Assembly (NCBI GenBank): GCA_018812465.1
Contig: JAHJCS010000090.1
Span: 1-6,073, forward strand
Length of the DNA: 6,073 bases
Direction of reading: 5' to 3'
DNA from: Nanobdellota archaeon
GTDB taxonomy: Archaea; Nanobdellota; Nanobdellia; Woesearchaeales; UBA12501
Under the pieces are notes generated by a model. It was not told where the DNA came from. It did not search any database and saw only the letters and a program-made list of their open reading frames with translations. Position 1 is the stretch's first letter, and every line of letters begins with the position of its first letter. A program made the translations under genes and the position numbers. Shown in pieces: positions 1-4,502 of the stretch.

Positions 1-1716
1 ATTCCTTATCTTGAACCTCCTTCCTTCTTCATCAATAATCTCTGGCGCAGAGATTTTCTCTTTTGATGTCATGAGCACAATGTCTCCATGTGTTATCAGG
101 ATAAACCTTTTGCTCTTCATTGCTTCTATCTCTTTTATGCTCAGCTCAGGAGAGATTATAGGAATTCCTTTTCTGCAGTTCATGTCAATATCATTAAAGC
201 AGTTGAATGAGTAATCAAGATGCATATTGAAGCCTGAGTCTTTCATTGTGTTGTACAGGCCTCTGTTAGAGACAAGGACTCCTTCTGGTCTGATTGATTT
301 TATCTTTGACAGGATATCCATTGCCTGCTGATCTGAGAGAATTCTTGGAGTGAAGACATAGAACTCTGCATTCTTGATGTTCTTCTTTGCTTTATCACAG
401 TCCTCTTTTAGTATATCATAATAGATTATGTCAGCTCCTGCTTTGTCTGCTTCAATAGCTGATTTAAGCGTATAAGTCTTGACAAATAGCTTAGGATTGT
501 CTTTATTCTCGACAATACTCAATTTAGGAAGCTCTATTCTCAGAATATCATTCTTTGGTCTGATATCTTTTATTTCATCTCCGAAACTGACAGCCATATC
601 AGCAGAGGATGTTTTGTAAACTGGAATATTTTCAAGCATGGAAAGCTTTGATCTCATATTTTCTTTTATTATCTTAACCTCATCACCTGGCAGGGCTTCC
701 TTGACAGAAACTCCTTGCTTGGAAATCTCTTCAACTCTCTGGCCTGTAACCTGGTCATCCATCCAGAACCCGATACCATCTCCTATCTTCAGGCCTTTTC
801 TGAGTTTCAATATCCCTTTATGCATCACCCCTATGAACAATCCCCTGTTCATGGGCTTTCTGGAGTCAACAACAGAGCCTGAGAATGCAAATCCTTGTGT
901 GAATTCCCTGCTGAATGCTATCTTTAAGTCATCAATATCTTTTTCATCAACAGAGAATTTCTTTCCTTTGCAGCACATATCAATATACTTTCTGTAAATC
1001 CTTGCTGTTGTGGCAACATAAAGAGGACTCCTCAGCCTTCCTTCAATCTTGAAGCTCAAGACACCTGCATTGATAAGCTCTGGAATCCTTGCAAGCATAC
1101 AAAGGTCCATTGTGCTCATCAGATACTTCTTATTGTAGAGCTTCCTGCATGGCTGCGCGCATAATCCCCTGTTCCCGCTCCTTCCTCCTGACATTGACGA
1201 GAAAAGGCACTGGCCACTGTAACAGAAGCACAATGCTCCATGCACAAACATCTCTGCCTGGCACTTCTTTGACATTGCCTGAATCTCATCAAGAGAAAGC
1301 TCTCTTGGAAGTATGACCCGCTCAATACCCTCAGGTATTGAATAAGTGTTGGTTGTTGTGGCCTGAGTGGAGAGATGTACTGCAAGGCCTGGAAAGTTCT
1401 TCTTTATTATCGGAATGAAGCAGGGGTCCTGTATTATCACAGCATCTGCTCCTGCAGAACAGGCAAGGCTAATGAGCCTGAAATAATCGTTTAGTTCATT
1501 ATTCTTAACAAGAGTGTTCAGGGCAACATAGACCTTCACATCTCTTTTGTGGCAGTAATCAATCACACTAAAGATGTTCTTCTCATCAAAATTTGATGCA
1601 GATCTCCTTGCATTGAAGTTTCCAAGGCCTAAGTACACAGCATCAGCTCCATTAGCAACAGCTGCCCTCAGGCATTCCTCATTCCCTGCTGGAAGCAATA
1701 GTTCTGGTGTTTTCAT
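1..1716 (-). CDS. U32 family protein (RlhA/YhbU-like), C-terminus beyond window
   Basis: The frame is open from ATG 1716 to base 1 (572 codons, no stop), so the C-terminus is missing. Residues 1-20 (MKTPELLLPAGNEECLRAAV) and 21-38 (GADAVYLG) are the classic U32 opening. Residues 155-173 fit the U32 signature E-x-F-x2-G-A-L-C-x6-C, with C163, C165, C170, then C186 and C190 (GLCAQPCRKLY) and the SFKIEGR block at 221-227. After the first domain come an MNRGLFIGV segment and a second barrel-like half with FNCFND and ISPELS, as in long U32 proteins. U32 proteins are called peptidases, but RlhA, TrhP and UbiU/UbiV act in oxygen-independent or prephenate-linked hydroxylation of rRNA, tRNA or ubiquinone, and UbiU/V bind Fe-S clusters through conserved cysteines. 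The cysteines here fit an Fe-S role. The substrate cannot be told from sequence. The start is supported by a TATA box about 26 bases upstream, implying a leaderless mRNA. Confidence 0.9.
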   Translation of the reverse strand, partial: MKTPELLLPAGNEECLRAAVANGADAVYLGLGNFNARRSASNFDEKNIFSVIDYCHKRDVKVYVALNTLVKNNELNDYFRLISLACSAGADAVIIQDPCFIPIIKKNFPGLAVHLSTQATTTNTYSIPEGIERVILPRELSLDEIQAMSKKCQAEMFVHGALCFCYSGQCLFSSMSGGRSGNRGLCAQPCRKLYNKKYLMSTMDLCMLARIPELINAGVLSFKIEGRLRSPLYVATTARIYRKYIDMCCKGKKFSVDEKDIDDLKIAFSREFTQGFAFSGSVVDSRKPMNRGLFIGVMHKGILKLRKGLKIGDGIGFWMDDQVTGQRVEEISKQGVSVKEALPGDEVKIIKENMRSKLSMLENIPVYKTSSADMAVSFGDEIKDIRPKNDILRIELPKLSIVENKDNPKLFVKTYTLKSAIEADKAGADIIYYDILKEDCDKAKKNIKNAEFYVFTPRILSDQQAMDILSKIKSIRPEGVLVSNRGLYNTMKDSGFNMHLDYSFNCFNDIDMNCRKGIPIISPELSIKEIEAMKSKRFILITHGDIVLMTSKEKISAPEIIDEEGRRFKIRN

Positions 1717-1738
1717 GGGAGCATATCATAAATGAGGG

Positions 1739-1746
1739 TATAAAAA
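1739..1746 (-). promoter_or_regulatory. TATA box for the U32 gene
   Basis: On the minus strand this reads TTTTTATA, centred about 26 bases upstream of ATG 1716. Archaeal transcription starts about 25 bases from the TATA centre, so the transcript should begin at or within a base or two of the start codon. No Shine-Dalgarno sequence lies before the ATG, which agrees with leaderless translation. Confidence 0.6.
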
Positions 1747-1774
1747 GGTATTTGTCAGGGCATAGAAATGTGAT

Positions 1775-1788
1775 AATAACCAGTTATT
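1775..1788. repeat. inverted repeat in divergent promoter region
   Basis: AATAAC-CA-GTTATT is a perfect dyad with 6-base arms and a 2-base spacer, between the two divergent genes. A partly overlapping looser dyad (TTGTT 1787-1791, AACAA 1802-1806) follows. Such symmetry suits a dimeric regulator, but in AT-rich DNA it could arise by chance. No regulator family is recognised. Confidence 0.3.
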
Positions 1789-1853
1789 GTTTGTATACTT
1801 CAACAATCTTTAAATATGACCTGGCTGGGCAAGGTTTATAGGGGGTTCTTAGG

Positions 1854-1860
1854 CTATATG
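1854..1860 (+). promoter_or_regulatory. putative TATA element for the 232-residue gene
   Basis: CTATATG is centred about 23 bases before ATG 1880, which would give a leaderless transcript. Alternatives are TTTATA at 1835-1840 (leader about 17 bases) and the better match TTTAAATA near 1809-1816 (leader about 42 bases). No Shine-Dalgarno site precedes the ATG, so the nearest box is slightly favoured. Confidence 0.4.
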
Positions 1861-1879
1861 CCCTGCATTTTATAATACC

Positions 1880-2578
1880 ATGGAAGATCTAGAACAAAGA
1901 CTTAAACAACTCAAGAAGGATAAACCTAGAGAAAAGCTTGTAGATCAGATATTCTCATATAGGGATATCACTTCATCTAGGCTTAATTATCTTGCAGCTG
2001 CTGCACTTGACCAGATGGTATCTTCAATAATCAAGAATCCATCAAAAGAACTGGTTAACAATGTTGTCCTAACCTCTGCCAGATATACAAATAATATCTC
2101 ACCTTATCAAAGGGTGTGCAAGGGAGGTGGCATTGACTGTGTTCACAGCTGGAAAATGTTCTCAAAAGAGTACCTCCTTTCCTGTTCAAGGAAGAATGGC
2201 CATCTTCCCGCCCCTGTATGTGCAACAGCTGAGTTATCTCTCAATCTGGAAAGGACAGCCAATGGTGCTGAAAGATACACCAATATCAGGATATCCTGGA
2301 AGAATGAGAACAGGCTGCCTGTATCCAAGAACTTTGGGCTTAAAGGCTTCCTTTACTGTTCTGATCTCAGCCCAGAGAGATTCAAAGAGAGTACTGGAAT
2401 GGCTGTCAAAAGGACAACCAATCTGGGAAGATTCTGGATTGGAGGCACAAGATATGCCATAAACCCTGCAATTGAGTCGTTGCCTATGGTTGTCTTATTC
2501 AGCAACGGAAGACTGTTCCCTTATGATCTGTATGGAAAAAGAATAGAATACAGAGAAATCAATAGTAATAAAGAATAA
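1880..2578 (+). CDS. hypothetical protein, 232 residues
   Basis: I do not recognise this protein. The N-terminus (1-20) is highly charged and likely helical (MEDLEQRLKQLKKDKPREKL). Residues 28-65 look like an amphipathic helical segment. The middle has four cysteines in two pairs, C80-x6-C87 and C102-x11-C114, with a fifth at C160; H89 and H108 lie nearby, so a metal site is conceivable. The C-terminal part (about 118-225) alternates polar and hydrophobic residues as in beta strands (RYTNIRISW, GRFWIGGTRYAINP, MVVLFSNGRLFPYDLYG). There is no signal peptide or membrane segment, so it is probably cytosolic. It stands alone: divergent from the U32 gene and convergent with the lipoprotein gene 20 bases downstream. 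Codon use resembles its neighbours, and overlapping frames give implausible proteins, which supports it as real. Confidence 0.75.
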   Translation: MEDLEQRLKQLKKDKPREKLVDQIFSYRDITSSRLNYLAAAALDQMVSSIIKNPSKELVNNVVLTSARYTNNISPYQRVCKGGGIDCVHSWKMFSKEYLLSCSRKNGHLPAPVCATAELSLNLERTANGAERYTNIRISWKNENRLPVSKNFGLKGFLYCSDLSPERFKESTGMAVKRTTNLGRFWIGGTRYAINPAIESLPMVVLFSNGRLFPYDLYGKRIEYREINSNKE

Positions 2579-2597
2579 GATAAAATAAAAGAAGATT
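2561..2597 (-). terminator. T-rich terminator tract of the lipoprotein gene
   Basis: On the minus strand, directly after the TAG stop at 2599, the sequence is a run of short T tracts (CTTCTTTTATTTTATC and onward to about 2561). Archaeal RNA polymerase terminates on T-rich tracts without needing a hairpin. The tract overlaps the last codons of the convergent plus-strand gene. No equivalent T-run is seen for that gene on the plus strand. Confidence 0.45.
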
Positions 2598-2598
2598 T

Positions 2599-3198
2599 CT
2601 AGCTTACACAAGCTCCATCCCTGCATCCTTTATCGCATCTGCGGAACTCCTGCATACCGTATCCTTTTGTGCCATGGCTGCAGTACATCTCTATTAACCA
2701 TCTCTCATCCTGGCATAGGTCTTCGTAGGTCTTGAGGAATCCATCATTCACAATGCCTGCTTTAGCATAATTCTTTCCGCCATCAGTGTCCATGCATGGC
2801 TCCTGGGATATTATCACACATCTTCCGTCACTGCAGTCATCCTTTGGGCCATTGCATAGCTCTATCTTATCCTCTCTTTCAATATGGCAGAAAGAGTTTA
2901 TTGTTCCTGGGTATGTGCACTTTGGAGTATGTATCTCTGTGACAACATTTCCCTGGAAACACTTTGGCTTCTCGCTGAGTGAATCACCACAGTCTGAATC
3001 TTGATAGCAAGTCACTTTCAGGGAGGTTGTGTCAGTTTTTATTGTCTCTACACTTACAACTTCCAAGCTGTTGTCAGAACCATCTCCTTCTTCTTTACCT
3101 GCATCCAGACCAGTCATCCCTGTAATTCCTTCTTTGCATCCTGCCATCATTATTACAGCAATAAATGCAAATGCCCAAATAAAAAATCTTTCACCCAT
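2599..3198 (-). CDS. Cys-rich secreted lipoprotein, two disulfide-rich units
   Basis: The 199-residue protein begins with a short charged start (MGER), a hydrophobic stretch (5-18) and a lipobox-like MMAGC with C21 as the probable lipidated residue. It should therefore be exported and anchored on the outer face of the membrane. A Gly/Asp/Ser/Glu-rich linker (22-60) follows. The mature part has 14 cysteines, an even number suited to disulfides. Unit 1 has eight (C64, C70, C80, C94, C104, C115, C122, C127) and ends DDCSDGRCV. Unit 2 has six (C135, C162, C173, C188, C192, C197), contains CMDTDGGKNY and ends CDKGCRDGACV. From memory, units of the form C-x-D-x-D-GGKNY ... C-x3-C-x2-G-x-CV recur in surface proteins of DPANN archaea; their function is unknown and may be adhesion or binding. 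The start is the only Met before the signal segment. The gene is monocistronic and converges with the upstream gene. Confidence 0.82.
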   Translation of the reverse strand: MGERFFIWAFAFIAVIMMAGCKEGITGMTGLDAGKEEGDGSDNSLEVVSVETIKTDTTSLKVTCYQDSDCGDSLSEKPKCFQGNVVTEIHTPKCTYPGTINSFCHIEREDKIELCNGPKDDCSDGRCVIISQEPCMDTDGGKNYAKAGIVNDGFLKTYEDLCQDERWLIEMYCSHGTKGYGMQEFRRCDKGCRDGACVS

Positions 3199-3208
3199 TT
3201 TTCTTCTG

Positions 3209-3225
3209 CCTTGCCTAAGGCAAGG
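3209..3225. repeat. perfect inverted repeat before lipoprotein start
   Basis: CCTTGCCT-A-AGGCAAGG has 8-base arms around one central base, ending 11 bases upstream of ATG 3198. It is far more GC-rich than the surrounding leader. In DNA it could be an operator. In RNA the inner pairs would open, leaving a hairpin of about 7 bp close to the ribosome entry site. Which role applies is not visible. Confidence 0.5.
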
Positions 3226-3309
3226 ACTTCACCTCATCCTGTTCTCTCTGTCAGAACCATGTTTTCTCTTAAATCCATGGCTCCAAGCGCAGACACATAA
3301 TCAACCTTG

Positions 3310-3320
3310 TTATTATACAT
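3310..3320 (-). promoter_or_regulatory. possible TATA box for the lipoprotein gene
   Basis: On the minus strand this reads ATGTATAATAA. It would start transcription near 3290 and give a leader of about 90 bases containing the 3209-3225 inverted repeat. A weaker TTTAAG near 3269-3274 would give a leader of about 45 bases. The same AT-rich stretch could instead serve plus-strand transcription into the GC island. Confidence 0.3.
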
Positions 3321-3399
3321 TTATGTTCTGTGTGACAATGATTGCAGAAGATAATTCTGGGAAACTTTAGGATATCAGATTTAACATTGCTCTTTTGCA

Positions 3400-3415
3400 C
3401 GCCACCACCCTGGCG
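3400..3415. repeat. CGCCA/TGGCG hairpin, copy 1 (left edge of island)
   Basis: CGCCA (3400-3404) pairs with TGGCG (3411-3415) around a 6-base loop. GCACGCCACC at 3397-3406 also has a perfect 10-base reverse complement at 3622-3631, inside copy 2, so a long-range pairing is possible as an alternative. Confidence 0.5.
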
Positions 3416-3418
3416 GCT

Positions 3419-3446
3419 GTCGGTCTGTTTAGCAGACCTCACCGAC
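3419..3446. repeat. stem-loop with GGTCTG/CAGACC arms
   Basis: GGTCTG (3422-3427) pairs with CAGACC (3433-3438) around TTTAG. The stem can extend outward by GTCG (3419-3422) with CGAC (3443-3446) across a one-sided bulge, with one base shared between the alternatives. The geometry resembles a bulged RNA helix more than a simple DNA palindrome. Confidence 0.5.
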
Positions 3447-3485
3447 CACCCTAAACGGTTTCGCCCCTTTACAACGAGATTAGTG

Positions 3486-3511
3486 AGGGACACTCGCTTT
3501 GCTCGATCCCT
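3486..3511. repeat. stem-loop AGGGA/TCCCT with GC-AAA-GC type loop
   Basis: AGGGA (3486-3490) pairs with TCCCT (3507-3511). Read on the minus strand, the loop contains GAGCAAAGCGAGTG, which resembles the plus-strand loop of the 3531-3558 hairpin. Confidence 0.4.
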
Positions 3512-3530
3512 TTCCATGGCTTGTTTCTTC

Positions 3531-3558
3531 GATGGGCTAAGCGTAGCGAATGCCCATC
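3531..3558. repeat. stem-loop GATGGGC/GCCCATC
   Basis: There are perfect 7-base arms at 3531-3537 and 3552-3558 around the 14-base loop TAAGCGTAGCGAAT. It is one of the two strongest simple hairpins in the island. Confidence 0.55.
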
Positions 3559-3595
3559 CTGCGGTTGGGTGCGAGCTGACCGTAACCGGCTCTGA

Positions 3596-3663
3596 GGCAT
3601 CCCCCGGTCGGCCAGCGCCACGGTGGCGTGCGGCGAGGCAGGGGTTGCTCCCTGCGGGATGCC
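3596..3663. repeat. branched stem-loop domain GGCATCCC/GGGATGCC
   Basis: The perfect 8-base arms 3596-3603 and 3656-3663 enclose two further hairpins: CGCCA-CGG-TGGCG (3616-3628, copy 2 of the island's hairpin family) and GCAGGG-GTTGCT-CCCTGC (3638-3655). The second abuts the closing arm with no gap and could stack coaxially on it. A three-way junction like this is typical of folded RNA and unusual for simple palindromic DNA. Confidence 0.6.
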
Positions 3664-3671
3664 GAGTAGGA

Positions 3672-3692
3672 CACACAAACATAGTGAGTGTG
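3672..3692. repeat. stem-loop CACAC/GTGTG
   Basis: The 5-base arms 3672-3676 and 3688-3692 enclose AAACATAGTGA, extendable past one mismatch by GG (3669-3670) with CC (3694-3695). The segment AAACATAGTGAGTG differs from AAGCGTAGCGAATG of the 3531-3558 hairpin at four positions, all transitions. Confidence 0.45.
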
Positions 3693-3702
3693 GCCGTCGC
3701 AC

Positions 3703-3717
3703 CGCCACCGCGTGGCG
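3703..3717. repeat. CGCCAC/GTGGCG hairpin, copy 3 (right edge of island)
   Basis: CGCCAC (3703-3708) pairs with GTGGCG (3712-3717) around CGC. It closes the right edge of the island as copy 1 opens the left edge. The flanking sequence GCACCGCCACC resembles GCACGCCACC of copy 1. Confidence 0.5.
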
Positions 3718-3744
3718 CGTTGTATCAATCGTATCCTTCAACAA

Positions 3745-4173
3745 TCAATTTTCATGGCCATATCTCATGTTCTCCAGCCTCCTTATTTCCCACTCGCTGT
3801 GGTTCGGATCCTGGCCAAAGACCTGAATGTGCTTGTTCTCATGGTAATTGACCCTGCCTGGATCCTGGTCACCATCCCTTACATAAAGAACTCTTAATGC
3901 AGGAAAGCAATAGCCTCTTAGTCCAGGCGGCATCTCCCTGACCACTATAGAATCAAGCAGGGGAAGTATGTCTGTCACAGGCAGTTCTCTTTTATAATCT
4001 GTGTCTGCTGGTTTAACATACCCCTCAGACCCAGATAGTATTTCCTGCAAGCCATCATATCCAATAGGAATCCCATAATTTTTGAGAACTGGTTTTTTGT
4101 CTAATGCTTTCTCCTTGTTATAATGGTCATACTGTCTTTGTCCATAATCCTGGTTATGTGGTAGATAGAGCAT
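3745..4173 (-). CDS. small zincin-like protein with HENKH motif, 142 residues
   Basis: The key feature is HENKH at residues 111-115, an HExxH-type zinc motif, followed by IQVFGQDPNHSEWEIRRLENM, where E127 lies 11 residues after the second His (E129 is an alternative) and could be the third ligand as in gluzincin-like proteins. Asn-Lys inside the motif is not the usual small-hydrophobic pair, so catalysis is uncertain. The N-terminus (1-35) is Tyr/Gln/Asn/Lys-rich, with no signal peptide or membrane segment. Only 27 residues follow the motif, fewer than most peptidases have, so the protein may be a minimal domain or C-terminally shortened. It is the last gene of a three-gene minus-strand cluster, 14 bases after its neighbour, and its TGA stop is 25 bases from the GC island. 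No Shine-Dalgarno site precedes ATG 4173. I do not recognise a named family. Confidence 0.72.
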   Translation of the reverse strand: MLYLPHNQDYGQRQYDHYNKEKALDKKPVLKNYGIPIGYDGLQEILSGSEGYVKPADTDYKRELPVTDILPLLDSIVVREMPPGLRGYCFPALRVLYVRDGDQDPGRVNYHENKHIQVFGQDPNHSEWEIRRLENMRYGHEN

Positions 4174-4187
4174 AATGAATCTGATTA

Positions 4188-4502
4188 TCAGTTATAGGTC
4201 TTGCCAAAATCATACATGCTTGCTGCCTTTGCAATTGCACCATAATCTATGCTGCCCAAAGACCCGCTGTTGGATGTTCCCTGAGCATAACCTACCAGAG
4301 GATCAGGACCTTTTATTCTCTGATAAGAACCACCAGACTGTTCAATGCCCAAGCCATTTGCTCTCTTGTACATATCCATTATATCCCATGGTTTAGCATA
4401 CATCTCAGAAGGCCTGTCTGGCCTGACAGGATTTATACTATAAAGTGGCTTTGGTCTGTGAGATCCTGTGTTTCCGCAACCGCCACTTCTACATCCATAC
4501 AT
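4188..4502 (-). CDS. small Gly/Ser-rich protein within the zincin cluster
   Basis: The product is 104 residues from ATG 4502. ATG 4508 and GTG 4511 are in-frame alternatives giving two or three extra residues. I prefer 4502 because GGTGAT just upstream can pair with the 16S tail at usable spacing and would otherwise lie inside the coding region. The N-terminus MYGCRSGGCGNTGS is Gly/Ser/Cys-rich, echoing the start of the 314-residue upstream protein (SQSGCSSGAYS and GGCCGSGSSG). The rest is polar and Pro/Gly/Ser/Tyr-rich with no domain, zinc motif, signal or membrane segment, so it is probably largely disordered apart from a helix near residues 88-97 (YGAIAKAASMY). Its start overlaps the upstream gene by 14 bases, suggesting translational coupling. 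It may be a partner or regulator of the flanking zincin-like proteins; this is inferred only from position. Confidence 0.65.
   Translation of the reverse strand: MYGCRSGGCGNTGSHRPKPLYSINPVRPDRPSEMYAKPWDIMDMYKRANGLGIEQSGGSYQRIKGPDPLVGYAQGTSNSGSLGSIDYGAIAKAASMYDFGKTYN

Larger units (their letters stand above)
3397..3719. other. GC-rich stem-loop island: candidate structured RNA or palindromic element
   Basis: The 546-base gap between the lipoprotein and the minus-strand cluster contains this block. G+C counted over 3421-3720 is about 62% (78% in 3601-3660), against roughly 40% in the flanks. It is almost continuous stem-loops: 3400-3415, 3419-3446, 3486-3511, 3531-3558, 3562-3588, the branched domain 3596-3663, 3672-3692 and 3703-3717. 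Several open frames cross it on both strands, but all encode Arg/Pro/Ala/His-rich sequence without recognisable domains and conflict with each other. I found no conserved core of RNase P RNA, SRP RNA, 5S rRNA or tRNA. It lies 25 bases after the stop of the minus-strand cluster, so it could be the trailer of that transcript, a separate RNA on either strand, or an inserted MITE/REP-like repeat. The strand is undetermined. The remaining gap sequence, 3226-3396, is AT-rich and shows only possible promoter elements. Confidence 0.6.

Noticed and set aside
638..997. Plus-strand open frame opposite the U32 gene
   Set aside because: It is a shadow of a 572-codon frame with clear U32 motifs and lacks a recognisable domain of its own; the same applies to 1089-1316, 1119-1385 and 11-214.
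2127..2462. Alternative plus-strand frame inside the 232-residue gene
   Set aside because: It is fully nested in a longer frame with a promoter and neighbour-like codon use.
3397..3719. RNase P RNA, SRP RNA, 5S rRNA or tRNA within the GC island
   Set aside because: On both strands I found no GGAAAGTCC-type RNase P core, no SRP helix 8 GGAAGGAAGCAGCC-like segment, no 5S core and no tRNA T-loop (GGTTCRANNCC). This was a check by eye; an Infernal search would decide.
3397..3719. CRISPR array
   Set aside because: The repeated hairpins differ in sequence and spacing, and no regular direct repeat with unique spacers is present.
3469..3744. In-frame continuation of the HENKH gene past its TGA stop, open to 3469
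   Set aside because: Read-through or TGA recoding was considered, but TGA ends other genes here, the extension has the composition of shadow frames, and it runs through the stem-loops.
3269..3851. Several overlapping open frames across the GC island on both strands (for example 3342-3851 plus, 3269-3682 minus)
   Set aside because: They conflict with each other and with the HENKH gene, encode Arg/Pro/Ala/His-rich sequence with no domain, and exist because GC-rich DNA has few stop codons.
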